Part shown: positions 27,691-39,284 of the stretch, piece by piece
Position numbering within the stretch: position 1 is the first letter of the stretch
Layout: the number at the start of each line of letters is the position of its first letter
NCBI GenBank assembly: GCA_036362985.1
Contig: JAYGXS010000004.1
Coordinates: 68,064,237-68,128,236, forward strand
Direction of reading: 5' to 3'
Source: Ligula intestinalis
Lineage: Eukaryota; Platyhelminthes; Cestoda; Diphyllobothriidea; Diphyllobothriidae
DNA: 64,000 nucleotides
Program-made: the position numbers and the translations under genes
The notes under the pieces: model-generated
Seen by the model: the letters and a program-made list of their open reading frames with translations, nothing else
Told to the model about the DNA's origin: nothing
Database searches by the model: none

Positions 27691-27905
27691 ATGTACCAAT
27701 ACCTTTAAATAATAATGACCGTCTTTAAGCGATTTGAAAACATGCAAATTCCATTCAAATTACTATAACTTTGCTTTGTAATACCAACTTTCTAGAAAAG
27801 TGGGAACTTCCAAAATTGTCAAACATTCCCGTAGCAGAACAAACTTCCGTTTTAGCTGTACAGGAAGCCTTCTGTTGCAAGAATGGGTAAATAAATCAAA
27901 ATAAA

Positions 27906-28316
27906 TACTGGGTGTCACAAAAAATGCATAAACATTTTAATTAATTTTGAACTTGGTGTTTATCATAATTTTGTTATTTCAAAAACGTAAAAATATTTTT
28001 AAAATGTCATTTTATCGTTCTTTCATTACATTTTGACTTTTGCAACAGTGGCTGGATTGAGAGAAGCTACCAAACATGAATGCACCCGAATACCAAGGGA
28101 TTTTGTTCGTGGTATGTGCGATTCCATTGTTTCGCGTTGTCAGCAATGTCGTAATCAAAATGAATAAAAGTTTGAGAACATTCAGTGATAAAAACAATAA
28201 AATGGTACTTGTAAATACCTTAACATTTATTGAAAAATAAAATTATAATAAAAACCAATTTTAAAGCAAAGTAAAATGTGTTTATATTTTTTTGGGACAC
28301 CCTGTATAATAATGTT
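27906..28316. mobile_element. mariner-like MITE with TA target site
   Basis: The left end is TA-CTGGGTGTCACAAAAAATG. The right end, on the reverse strand, is TA-CAGGGTGTCCCAAAAAAA. Inner parts also pair (ATAAACA-ATTTTA), giving arms of about 70 bp. It is 407 bp without the TA flanks and has no transposase. Ends of the form CAGGGTGTCCCAAAA are common in the Tc1/mariner superfamily. Confidence 0.72.
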
Positions 28317-29094
28317 TGAAAGTGGTCCTTCGGTGCAATTTACTTACAATTTTCCTTCGAGAGAAAGTGCAAGGTCAATTATGGTCCACAGCGAACAACT
28401 TTCAATTTAAGCATAGTTTCCTAGAGGGTTTCACGAGAATTACTTGTACTTTTGCCGTTTTTCCATTTTTTAAGATAGGCAGACTAGAGTAAACAGGTGT
28501 TTGCTTGTGTTCGCCGATGGTGGTGTCACGGGAATCAATGTCTTCATATGGGCACGTGTTAACCGGTCGGTCAGCGGTTAGTAAAGTTAAGTACGATTGG
28601 CACATGCAATCGTAAACAAGCCATTCTATTTAGCGGTATTTCTGATCTGGAGGTACAGTGAGTTTCAGATCGTCCGTCCTTTATGCTTTTTGGTGCTTTC
28701 AAGAAAGTGCTCATGAATGTACTTTCTGTTAGTTATGTTTATCCCAACCTGCAAAATATGATATTACTTAAAGGCGTTTACCGAAATAATTACTTCTTAG
28801 TTATTCTTTGTCATGCAGATGGTCGGTTGTGTCATACTTGCAGACTAATCCAGAGAGTAAAACTCATCACCATCCACAAACAATAATAGTAATGAATATG
28901 CCTTTAACCAAATAAAATACTTTTACGAAACTATCACATCTTTTAAGAGCACCTTCATAAATTATTTCGCTGTCGTTTTTTAGTAAGTGAGGTCAAGGTA
29001 AAATTTGGACGTGAGATCGTCTTTTTTATGTTGCTTGATAATTAGTTTTAATTTTTCGGTAGTGCTTCTTTGTGAGGCTATCGTAGAGGTTTAG
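28317..29094. other. unassigned AT-rich sequence
   Basis: No conserved coding or repeat feature recognised. Confidence 0.35.
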
Positions 29095-29445
29095 GCTAAC
29101 AAGGTTTAATTCTTACGGCTGCGATCCTCCAGGCCCAGTTCTTTAGGAGATAAGTCTTGGGAAAGCCAGATTGTTAGGAAGAATATATTCTTTACAGAAT
29201 GAACTGGAGAAAAGACAGTAGAAAAAGGACTATCAAACGCCCGCACAACCGCAAGCCAGCGGACGGCGTCCGAAGCGAGGTCTGCTCAGGAGTTGTAATA
29301 TGAGGTCCTGTGTTAGTCGGTTTGTCATCGGCTGTTACAGAGACCGGAAAACAGCGAGCATTCTTGAAGTACACTTCGACTTGAGCTAGTCACAACGAGC
29401 GTTCACAAGTGCACTTCGTGTGGAGCTAGACACCACAAGGCTGCT
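29095..29445 (+). repeat. R1 repeat, subtype A
   Basis: Head TTACGGCTGCGATCCTCCAG, middle GCAAGCCAGCGGACGGCGTC, and the duplicated 3' unit GTTCACAAGTGCACTTCGTG with GGAGCTAGACACC. Confidence 0.72.
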
Positions 29446-30202
29446 TAATAGAAATAGGCTTCCTTTACCAACGAACAGGCTGCCTGATGGTTCAAGTGGT
29501 TGCTCTAATAGTTTTATTGGTCTAGATGTTTATTTTATCAACCAATAGGGCTTCTCCAACAGTTTTTTGGTCTGCAAGCTTCCTTTTCCATCACAATTTG
29601 ATCTACGTAAAACAATTACAAGCGGCTTTCATTTATTTTTTATTGTGCACTTTCCGCACGTTAACCATGCGTTTCCTGTTCATTAATTAAATATTAAATT
29701 TTTAATCACGAATTCCTTAAGAGACTTGGATAGGAAAATTTTATTTTCAGGCGATCTCACAAGATTGACTTCTCAATTTCTCTGTTGCAAATAAAAGAAC
29801 TCACTCCTCTCTTTATTATGGAGCCTTCTTCTCTATACTCTTTAACGTTTAGGCTCCATTCTAAGATTTCAAAGGTGCAACAGTATCCGCATGCCTGTTA
29901 AGATATTGAAAAAAGTCTAAGCTTTTGCTTCTTCCGTTTCTAAATTTAGCATGAGCAGAAACTGGATCATGCAAAAAGTACCTTATCATATGCTTCAAAT
30001 TTATTATCACTTTTGGTGAGACGTAGAGTTTTAGTGGTCGGTAGCGCCTCTGTTGAAGCTCATGATCCCTGGAACATAAAACCACCGGAATATAAGGTAG
30101 CGAAGGTTTTCGGCCAAAATTGTAAACATTTTGATTTAAAACATAATGATAATCTAAGTCTGTATGCTTTAGGCATTTTCCAGAGTAGGCTAGGCCAATA
30201 AA

Positions 30203-30475
30203 GTCAAGCGAAGGCCAGAGTGGTAGGAAGCGGAGAATAGGCAAGTTGAATTTGACTGTCAGACGAACGCACGCTCGCAAGCCAGTGGACGGCTTCTGAA
30301 GGGATGTTTGCTCAGCAGTTGTCACACGAGGTCCTCTGTGAGTCGGCCTGTAATTGGCTGTTCAAGAGGCCGGAAGCAGCAAGCGTTCACAAAGTGAACT
30401 TGGACTTGAGCTAGTCACGACAAGCCCTCACAAGCGCACTTCTCGAGGACCTAATCACTACAAGCTCGAAGTTGG
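30203..30475 (+). repeat. R1 repeat, subtype A, head missing
   Basis: It begins at GGCCAGAGTGGTAGGAAGCG and continues with AATTTGACTGTCAGACG, GTAATTGGCTGTTC and the doubled AGCTAGTCACGACAAG end. The first ~100 bp is absent. Confidence 0.7.
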
Positions 30476-31955
30476 TCGATGTTACCTTCTTTAATCATTC
30501 GCTGCAGGAAACAAATATGTACAGTATGGCCAAGAAATAGTGCAACTTTCACGAAGAAATTTAACGTCGTAGTTGAATATATATTTGTTCATGTTATTTT
30601 GATCCTGGGGAAACCTTTAAGTTAGGATAATTGCTCTTTAAGTTTGGTTGATTAAGAATCAGGGCCATTAATTGTGGCGAAATTGGGAGAGTTCTGGTAT
30701 CGAATGAATTTCCAACGCTATTACGTACAGCAGAACCATACTTTTTATTAATATGCATTGCGTTACGGAAAAACTCCAAAAAAGTAGTGAATTTTAAAAA
30801 CGTATGCCTTCCAGACCCGCGAAATTACGTCTGTAATTGCGCAAACGTAATTGAAGCCAATTTTAACGAACCACATTTATTTTCAGAAACATGGAGCAAT
30901 TTCAGTTTTAAAAATTATTTTTTCCTATAATTAGACGTTTTTGGCACAAAACGCAGTAAAAAAGTGTTAATGGCATTTTGTTTTGCGCCATCAAGTATAA
31001 GAAGGACGTAAAAACCAATCTTATTAGATTTTTATCATGTGCAACTATACTTTTTGTACAATTTAATTTCCGCTTATACGTAATTAAGAAACGAAATAGA
31101 CAAAAGCAGTTTAAATACGTCAAAAATGCCATGTATGTGGCCAATCTTTTTTGCATTTGCAAGCTTATAACAGAGCCTGAAATTTATCCACTATGGTGGA
31201 AAATAATCCATTATAACTAAAAATTATCTCTTCCATTTCCAGTCAAATCGAACCTTTAACCTTCAGGTTAATCAAACGTTTGTCGAAAATCTTTTTTTTA
31301 ATTTTGACATTTCCTTTGAAAAATGTAACATGCAAATAATTTTTCAGCTGAATATCTAAGAAAAGTTTTTTTTAAAGAGTTAACCTATTCTGAAGAGTTT
31401 TTTTATTAATCTTCGGAATAATAATATCAGCGTTTTTTTGCGGACGTTCTATTTGCTCGACAATGTGTTATGCTGTTTGAAGGAAGTTCTACATATGGCC
31501 TACGTGACCATCTTCATACGAATTTAGATCTAAAAACTAATTTCTTCGGTTAATCCATTTAATCGATATCTTATTTCAGAGTTTTTGATAAAAGCGTCGA
31601 ACACAATATTGATTTATGCAATAAAGCTTAAAGACACCGAAAACGTTGGAAAATATAGATCGACATTTAGAGGTCCATGTGGAAGTCCTTTTAATTTAAT
31701 ATCAGCCATATGCTTAAACATGTTTGAATTACGAAAAGTTATTTTGCTATAAAGAAAGGAGTATCCTTAACTTTAACAATTAAGATAAAATTTTAATTTA
31801 TTATTCTAATCTATGTTTATTGATACCTTTACGGAACTTGGAGATTGTCAAGAAAATTTCGTTTACCTTAATAAACAACTAGTAATCCTTATATTTCTTT
31901 TTAGTAACAAATTTGCCTAACGTTGGTAATTATTACTTCTACGTTTTCGTATATG
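30476..31955. other. AT-rich sequence before transposase fragment
   Basis: Long A/T runs. No confident features, although it may contain decayed flanks of the DNA transposon at 31968. Confidence 0.35.
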
Positions 31956-31967
31956 CATTAATGCCGG

Positions 31968-32213
31968 TTTGTGAGTGCAGTTAACGCCATTATCTGCGAA
32001 GGAGTCTTTGGTAGCGTAGATAGAAATGTATTCCAAAATTGTTTGGCAACCCTTCTAGATATTCGTGACGACGAGGAGGAAGACATCATTATTATGGATA
32101 ACGTTCGTTTTCACCATTCCATTCAAGAATTTTACAACATTTCCATACGAGATACACTTCTGACCAATGCATTCTCCTTTCCTGAACCCCTGCGAGGAGG
32201 TCTGCTCGCAAAG
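31968..32213 (+). pseudogene. Tc1/mariner-type DDE transposase fragment
   Basis: The frame carries SAVNAIICEGVFGSVDRNVF, then an acidic DIRDDEEEDIIIMDNVRFHH ending in S. The IIMDN-x-RFHHS block is the second catalytic Asp motif of Tc1/mariner/IS630-type DDE transposases. The first Asp region and the final Glu/Asp region (usually near NPIE) are not recognisable, so this is a relic. After 32161 the sequence diverges from the expected hydrophobic PPYSP stretch. Confidence 0.6.
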
Positions 32214-32439
32214 TAAATCAAATGTGAGCAGGAATGCTCCATTTCAAGGAAGAGAAAATCAACTTGAAAGACTAAAGAATGCTTCTCAACTTGTCAGTAA
32301 AAATAACTAGAAAACTTATTTTCAACATTGGGAGGCATCCTTTGGACAATGTTTCTCACTGTCTCATGACCATGGTGACTAATCTGATCAAATATCGTGC
32401 GCTATGTATTCAAAATATACATAAAAGATTGTTTTTTTA

Positions 32440-32850
32440 CTAACAAGATCTCGATCTCGAGCTCAATCTTCGCACACTTAATCGATAAAAATCACCGAGT
32501 CGACGCGAGAGAGGTCTTTTAGGTCATATGCCAGGCACCAACACACTGTTCTAAAGGCCTGCGTAAACGGGTGCTAGCCACAGCTGAGGCAGTGGCAATT
32601 CGTTTAGCAAAACCCGCTCTCTGCTGTCAAAAGACACTGGTACATGCAGTCTCTCTCCCGTGGCCAACTGCAAACAAGGATCTCGTACTACCAGAAGCCA
32701 CTACGTCAGAAGTCATGACGTCAGAAGCTACGCAGCCTGAAACCATACTACCCGCAGCCACAGAGACAACGCCGTGCGACCGCGCTGCTCACAGTCACAG
32801 GGAGCATGCCTCCGTCGGACATCGTCTGTGAGACAGCCGCTTCCTCGTTC
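32440..32850 (+). pseudogene. PLE lineage C endonuclease C-terminal fragment
   Basis: Its translation LATAEAVAIRLAKPALCCQK and TLVHAVSLPWP closely matches the PLE frame at 50489-50932 (LATAEAVAIRLANPVLCCQK). Upstream nucleotides (ATCTCGAGCTCAATCTTCGC, ACCGAGTCGAC) also align with the 50.6 kb copy, with small deletions and frame changes. Only the region after the GIY-YIG core is left. Confidence 0.75.
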
Positions 32851-33800
32851 CAAATGCGTGACAACCCAACGTCCTCGGCATGCTGAGTACGGCCCGCGGG
32901 AAACGAGAGAACGACGAGATGGCTAATTACCCCTTTCCTTCCCCCCCCCCACCACAAGAAGTATATTAGCACTGTACCGAACTGCCTGCTTTAATCGCCT
33001 ATTTTCCATGTCATTGTAAGGGCCTGATGTTGAATGACCAAAAATAGCTGTTTGCCAATACGACTTTTCAAAGTTAAATAAATAGCGGAAATTGTACTAA
33101 TATACAATAAGAAATAATCCGGTTTTTATGTCTACAGATCCGGTTTTGATTTCAGCAGATCCGGTTTCGTAGGAAAAAACCAGTACCTCGGATCAAGTGC
33201 TATGCAGCATTAAGGGCACCTGGCGCTGTTGAGAATAGTGTGACCTTCGGAATGGTTTAACGCCGCATTATCTTCAGCAGGCTGGATAACGTAATCATGT
33301 CTACGTGCTAGGTGGAAAAGTAGGCCTAACTGCTTTACACCACTCGACCTTTGGTTCCCAACGTTCTGTGCGATAACTACCATGTGTGACACCTAGCTGC
33401 TCTTATTCTTTAAAAAAATGTCATCGGCTAACTAGTTTACCGGCCTACCATGCACTTCCTTTGTTCGCTTTTATGTAATTAAATTACTGGCCCGCACACT
33501 TAGGAGTACTGTTTTCCTCCTCGGTTTCAGGCGGAGATCATTTTCATGAATAAAGATGACTTGCGCATGTATTCAGTTGGCAAAGCACATGCGTGCTAAT
33601 GATCCCATCAGCGGATACTGACTAAGACTTGCTTGAAGAGGTTGCTTGGAGGAACTACTTTTAGAGCCTCGTATACGTTTGTGCGACTAAAATGAGGTCT
33701 CATGAAGTGCGAACCTTTTACAATCGTCCCACTGCCCTTGTGTACGCCGTGTGGAGAGGAAAGATGTTTCCACTGCCTTCCTCCCGGTTGTCTTCGGGAA
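32851..33800. other. unassigned sequence
   Basis: It contains a C-run at 32940-32950 and a short internal repetition of ATCCGGTTT/AGATCCGGTTT at 33117-33172. No genes recognised. Confidence 0.35.
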
Positions 33801-33807
33801 CAAGTCT

Positions 33808-34135
33808 GTAGCGACTAGCTCCACACTAAGTGCATTTTTAAACCCCTCTTGTGACTATCTCAAGTCGAAGTGCACTTTTGGAACGCTCGCTGTTTCCGGT
33901 CTCTGTTACGGCCAATCACAGACCGATTCACAGAGGACCTCATTTGACGACTGTCGAGCAGACCTCACTTCCGACGCCATCTGCTGGCTTGCGGTTGTCT
34001 GCTAGTCAATTTCCTTCTGCTTATTCTCTTATTCATTTTGCACAGAATATACTCTTCCTAGCAATCTGCTCTTCCCAAGACTTTCTCCTCTCCTAAGGAA
34101 CCACGCCTGGAAGATCGCAGCCGTTAGGGTTAAAC
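33808..34135 (-). repeat. R1 repeat, subtype A
   Basis: Reverse orientation: GCGACTAGCTCCACACTAAG at the left, CCAATCACAGACCGATTCAC in the middle, then CCTAAGGAACCACGCCTGGA and AGATCGCAGCCGTTAGGGTT at the head end. Confidence 0.74.
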
Positions 34136-34619
34136 ATTAGAAGCGTTAAAACTGCGCGACAGGTCTCCCTGGGGACAGCAATCAGAGCAATTACCGATCA
34201 GGAAGTTTGTTTCAATCAGATGAGACTGGCATCGTACGTTTGCTTATGAATACCCGCTAAACCTCGCGCTTGGTACTTCGTATTAGCACGAAGGCTGAGC
34301 TAGCCTGATTGTTGTCCGGAACGCCAGCACGAGAGAAGAAAAAGAGGAGTCCAGCGCCCAAGAGGATAAGTGTATTCCCACAGAACACGTCAAAGCAAGT
34401 CAAGTCTCACAAAAGGCTGCGGGGTATTTATTCAGACAGCTTGATGACACTTGACCAATCAGCTATGACGAAAAATCGATAGCTAGGGTGTGCGCTCTCA
34501 TTGCCACGGGGTGTGACAACTGCGCTCCGACGCCTTTGATTCTGCTGTGACTCGGCGTGGGAATCAGCGAATTTCCAACACTACCGCGAGTCAAATTTCG
34601 TTGAATTGTTTAAGACCCA

Positions 34620-34850
34620 TTGCCTCTTTTTTTTACTTTCACGGTCAGCCGCAACTCTTTGTACTCTGCAAATATCCCTATTTTACGATTGCAAAGTCAT
34701 CTTGACAAACACATGCTTTCAGCTATTCTTCATCAGGCCAATACAATTGCAGGGACTAGAATGGTCAGGTATGTGCAGTGTTTAAATTGTTCTCGGGGTA
34801 GGAGGGGGAAAGACTTAGTCATAACGGTGTCCCTTTCGAGGTGTGGTAAG
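34620..34850 (-). repeat. PLE terminal-repeat relic
   Basis: It shares CAATACAATTGCAGGGA and the TTCAGCTATTCTTCATCAGG block with the terminal region after the PLE fragment at 52570-53265 (CAAGTACAATTGCAGGGAT). It carries a hammerhead motif at 34702-34742. Confidence 0.5.
34702..34742 (-). ncRNA. hammerhead ribozyme-like motif (type I)
   Basis: On the reverse strand: helix I UUGGC pairs with GUCAA (one G.U). Core CUGAUGA. Short helix II AG-AAUAG-CU. GAA, then helix III AGC-AUGU-GUU (one G.U), with U at position 17. All conserved core bases are present. It corresponds to the motif at 50406-50447, whose helices differ but still pair. Confidence 0.65.
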
Positions 34851-34855
34851 GATAA

Positions 34856-35285
34856 TTGAGTTAACCCTAATGGCTGTGATTTTCCAGGTCCAGTTCCTTA
34901 GGAGAATAGGGAGAAGTCTTGGAAAGGACAGAGTAGTAGGAGGATTTTGTTCTGTACAGACGGAAAGGAGAATCGTAAGGAGGAAGTTTTACTCGCGGGC
35001 TAGTGCATCCATTCCCTAGTCGGATCGGGTCCGGAGTGATGTCTGGCAACATTCATTCGAGCGGCTGCCATTGATTGCCGTTGTTTTACGCAGCTTTGGA
35101 GGTGATTGGTTGAACCGCGCGAGGTTACGCCGCGGTGTGCGTGCAGCCGAGACTGGACGTGTTAGTAGGTCACGCCTGGCATTGAGCGAGATATAGACAG
35201 GGTGTGGGCAGTCAGCGTGACTGCAGCCTTCGCGTGATGAGTCAGCGATCACGGGTTCCCACAGTGGCGCTAGCGCCCACTACAT
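34856..35285 (+). repeat. R1 repeat, subtype C
   Basis: Head TTAACCCTAATGGCTGTGAT and TTCTGTACAGAC; body TCCGGAGTGATGTCTGG, TGATTGGTTGAACCGCGCGA and GAGACTGGACGTGTTAGTAG; tail TGATGAGTCAGCGATCACGG. Body and tail match 47465-47885. Confidence 0.7.
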
Positions 35286-35589
35286 CCCCTCTACTCTGTG
35301 ATCACTGGCGAAACTCTCAAGAAAACTCAGTTGCGTAGGACTACCCCATTTCGACGGATGGTTAATTCGGCAGGGGGCTGCTGATTGTTGTGTATGTAAG
35401 AAACACCGTTCCGCAGTAACCGTTTTTGAGGCATCTGGAGGGCTAGAAAATGATAAGAGACAAAAACGATCAGCTTGCGATCCTATCATGGACCAAATTT
35501 AAGGTTTACTGCAGACTCGTTCGAGAATAATATAATAATCAAACTCCCCCCGATAATCCACTGCGGGAGGCTTCCTGGCTGGGCCTATA

Positions 35590-35880
35590 GTGACTGGCTC
35601 AACACGAAGTGCACCTGTGAACGCCTGCTGTAACAGCCAATCACAGACCGACTCACAGAGGACCTCATTTGACGACTGCCGAGCAGACCTCACTTCCGAC
35701 GCTGTCCGCTGGCTTTCGGTTGTGTGGTCGTCTGATAGTCAATTTCCTACTGTTTATTCTCCCATTCATTCTGTAAAGAATCTATTCTTCTTATTACTCT
35801 GGCCTTCCCATATCTTCTCCTATCTCCAAAGGAACCGGGCCTGGAACATCGCAGCCTTTAGGGCAAACCTGATCAGCCTG
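35590..35880 (-). repeat. R1 repeat, subtype A, shortened
   Basis: Reverse orientation with only one copy of the 3' unit (GTGACTGGCTCAACACGAAG), then CCAATCACAGACCGACTCAC, CAGACCTCACTTCCGACGCT and the head AAAGGAACCGGGCCTGGAAC. Confidence 0.72.
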
Positions 35881-36688
35881 AAGTACGCGATGGGTCCACT
35901 GCACTGCAGCAAACCAATGGCGTTTTTCCGCATAATTTAAGGTTTTTATGAACGAATGAGGACTAGCGCAACGAAAGCAATGACGCAGAATAAAAGTGCA
36001 TGCCTGCAACCAATTCGCCCTTTCTTCGTCATTGAGATATGCTTTGTGCTATTCCACCAGCTGCGATGGGCAAGCTTCGTGTCAAGGGTCGTATGCCACA
36101 GCATTTTTCCAGCCTTATACGACTGGGAAGTTAGGGATCTACCTCCTAGCTGCGTCACATGTTGTATTCATTATATATGCGCAGGCATTCCCATCGCGCA
36201 TGAATATTAATTTGTCCAAAAAGATTCCTATCCAAAATTTCCAGTCAAATAAACGGACAAGGTCATGACGGGGGGCTGCAATTTCTTAGATAGTAGGCCA
36301 TTTCTTACAACGTGATTTGAAAGTCCCCTTGATTGTGTCAAAGAAAATTGAAATCGGGAAACAGAGATTTCAAAGGGGCCCGGCCTGTGGTGTTGTCGGT
36401 TTATTTGGAGTAAGCCTAAATTCAACTAGCGTCTTGGCGTCAGCAATTGCGGTTTTAGAAGTAGAGTTATTTTGCATGGAGGCAAAAATGACTGCATATT
36501 CGGGTTCAGTCATCCGCGCGAACATCCGGTTTCATGGACACTTATCCGCTAGACCTAAAACACAGCAGGCTTCCTACTCGCCTTATGTTCGCCTAAACTG
36601 ATGGCAGATCGAGCTAGAGGTGGATTGCCCATAGAGGAGAATATCCGAGTTCCAGGAAGCAGTTCATAAGAAGAAAAAACGATCATTC

Positions 36689-36764
36689 GAACAAGAGGTT
36701 TATTCTCCTGACGTTTCGGATTCCCTCGGGAATCCGAAACGTCAGGAGAATAAACCTCTTGTTC
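36689..36764. repeat. perfect 76 bp palindrome of a PLE 3'-end hairpin motif
   Basis: Two 37 bp arms (36689-36725 and 36728-36764) are exact reverse complements around a 2 bp centre. Each arm contains the AATCCGAAACGTCAGGAGAA block and TAAACCTCTTGTTC. The flanks (AAGAAGAAAAAACGATCATT and TTCATCTTCTTCTTCTT) pair imperfectly and extend the symmetry. Confidence 0.9.
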
Positions 36765-36959
36765 CAGTGTTCATTTCATCTTCTTCTTCTTAGAGGTGGA
36801 TTATTCTGGAGCGCTATAATTCAAAAGCTGAATGCTAAAACGAACCTCTGATCACATGATCTGTGGTTCTCTCTCCAAATTGTCTGCAAGAATCATTTGC
36901 GGGTTAAATGTGATTGAAGAAAATCATCCAAAATATAATAGGATTCTATTGGTAAAGAA

Positions 36960-37705
36960 GACACACGATCAAGCACCGGAACGAATTATATTTTTTCCTG
37001 AGCTTTCGGGCTCCTGCAGGAGTCCATCGTCAGAGGTGGAAAAACAGCAACAAATGGGGTAGCTACTTGTGATATGTGTACAATAACTAAAATTTTGAAC
37101 GTGTAGAAAATCAATAATTGTGTGTCTGTGCCGCCGACCCGCCACTGTGGACTGTATTAGCCTGCGTCAGTAGGCAAGATCAACATGTTGGGTGGAAATA
37201 TTTACGGAAATAAAATCGTCAACAAAAAACAAGCAACAGTTATACGGGCGGAATTGGCAATTAAAAAGTCATAGGATAGGGGAAGGAGGATGAGAGGAGA
37301 GGGATTTTGTAGGCTTGGGCGCCAAATGGCCACGTCAGCACCGAAAATAGGGCGAGCATGGAGGATGTTGGGCCAATTAATTACGGCGGGCGTCTGTATG
37401 TGAGCGTTTGCAATATCGTAAGGCCCTGTACGCCGGCGCTAAATCGACATATCTGTTGACATAATTCTCATTCGTGGACTAGGCTTCGATAATTTCTCTG
37501 TTTGTCTTGTTTCCCGCGTGGGCGAGTACCTTGACGGCAGCGAAGTTAAACTCAGTGCCTGTTTCGTAGGTGTCAGCTGCAACTTGTGATGATTCGTCGC
37601 CTCGTCGCACGGCCTGCTTTTGTTCACGTATGCGCAATCCGAGGATTCGACACTGTGTAACTGAAGGAACCACAATTTTGAACGCCACTTGAAGCGAAGT
37701 CCACT
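36960..37705 (-). pseudogene. PLE lineage B endonuclease end plus 3' UTR
   Basis: Reverse-strand translation: LGLRIREQKQAVRRGDESSQ, VAADTYETGTEFNFAAVKVL and AHAGNKTNREIIEA. It matches the GIY-YIG domain at 59815-60170. It is followed by a ~450 bp 3' region ending in the hammerhead-like hairpin (37000-37045) and a TTCC-GTGCTTGATCG block. The stop after REIIEA suggests decay. The 3' region is shared with 43105-43490 and 55795-56535. Confidence 0.75.
36995..37045 (-). ncRNA. hammerhead-like 3'-end hairpin of PLE lineage B
   Basis: Reverse strand: CCU-CUGACGA-U, hairpin GGACUCC-UGCA-GGAGCC, C, GAA-AGCU-C, AGG. CUGANGA, GAA and a possible 3-bp helix I (CCU/AGG) are present. Helix III would be the bare palindrome AGCU, and an extra U.C pair separates the core from helix II. 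It resembles a hammerhead but is weaker than the motif at 34702. Confidence 0.4.
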
Positions 37706-37965
37706 AAGACACAGCAGATGTTACAGAGCTTACTTTCCTCCGTTAAAAAGGCCGCGCAGGTAGCATACACTGCAGATGCTGACGTAAGTGATATGTGAGG
37801 CATAGTCATAGTGAAAACTTTCGAAATTAGACTGTATTTAGTCCTATTCAGTGCCCTGCATTATGTGTCAGAAGTGTCGTTTGACTCGCTTAACCTCATC
37901 TTACTACCATCAAAGATCGCTTTTAGCCAATTAACAGAATTTATGCATGGTAGCAGTCTTATCGC

Positions 37966-38307
37966 AGGGGGTTAAATAAGTTAAACCCAGCAACTGCGAT
38001 CTTTAGACCATGGTTACTTAGAAGAGTAAAAGTCGGTAGAGGCCAGATTAGTAGGAGCAGTATATTGTGTACACAGAGGAACTAAGAATAGCTGAAAAAA
38101 GATCGACTACAGAGAGCACGACCTTCCACGGGAGTGGCGTAATCCGAAGTGAGGCATGGTTGCAGGAATCCCCGCGGCCCAGAGAGACAGCGTACATGCG
38201 TGCAGGCTTTCTATTTGTCACCGGCCAGAACGCAAGTTTTGTGACAACTGTGATTGGCTGATTCATCCTTCGAGAAAGTGCACTTCGACGCGAGCTAGTC
38301 ACAACAG
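37966..38307 (+). repeat. R1 repeat, subtype D
   Basis: Long head GGGGTTAAATAAGTTAAACC and CAGCAACTGCGATCTTTAGA; TATTGTGTACACAGAGG; CCAAT-type CTGTGATTGGCTGATTC; end AGTGCACTTCGACGCGAGCT and AGTCACAACA. It has a single 3' unit. Confidence 0.7.
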
Positions 38308-38639
38308 TCTACACCAGTGTGAAAGGGAGAGCATTTTCAATCTGCATCTCGCATTCTGTACCCTGTAGCACTTGAAATACTGGTGGCAAGTAAACATTTG
38401 GAAAGCATATGGTTGTAGCCGACAGCCAACTAGGCTGTCCGATTTTTTTGTTCAGTGTCCACTGCCTCAACGTCATGCGACTTCGCACAGGCGGCTGCTT
38501 ACGACTCGCTGATCTGAAGAATACCCTTTACCAACTTCCACGTGCGCGTACGCACGCACGTCCAGATAGTCGCGGCTGCTTCGGGGTAAGTTGAATTCTT
38601 CATCCTCTATACGCCACATACCCTGGGGCAATGCTAAAC

Positions 38640-38850
38640 ACCAGTCGTACACCATTTGAACTTGCTCAAATTTGAAAAAGTCACAATTCCAGGATAAGAC
38701 TTGTAGTTCAGGTTTATTTTCACCGGACTGAATTTGTTGGTTTGCTGAGGTTTCGGACAGCTGGGCCGACTGTCCATTGTCCGAGCGTATTCTGACTTTA
38801 TCGATCAGCAAATTTTAAGTTGCGGCTGAACGTTTTGGCCATGGGCTGAT
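38640..38850. repeat. left arm of a ~200 bp diverged inverted repeat
   Basis: It contains GAACTTGCTC, GGACAGCTGGGCCGACTGTC, TGACTTTATCGATCAGCAAA and AAGTTGCGGCTGAACG. The reverse complement recurs at 39285-39475 with ~75-80% visual similarity. Unknown family. Confidence 0.5.
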
Positions 38851-39284
38851 CGATCTTTCACCGTTCGTTGCTTGGCCCTCCGTGTGGATTGTGGCATAGC
38901 TTGACGGTAGTTGGTGTTCTGATTCGTCCCCACGATAGAGGGTGCTGGTAATCCAGCTCCCTCTTCCGGTAATGTCGTCACAGAGCCGTCTTTGCTTGCA
39001 AATCCTAATCTGGGTTTGACTTTGACCTGTCTTTTACTCGAGTAATAGCGTAGGGCTTTGTAAGCCGCGAAAAGTTCTAGGTGCCTGTTAACGGAGTTGG
39101 CGTCTGAGTATCATGCCTCAAGCGTCAGTCTTTCCGATTTTGAGGCTCCTCAGCCTACGATGTTTGCGCCTTGAATATCGAAGCTGCGGCAAGATGCGAG
39201 TTTGGGTCTGGTCTACGTCCCGCCGCTTTGTGTTCATGTAGGCGGGTCTGCCATTTGCGAAAATCCACGTGGAGGGCTAGGCAG

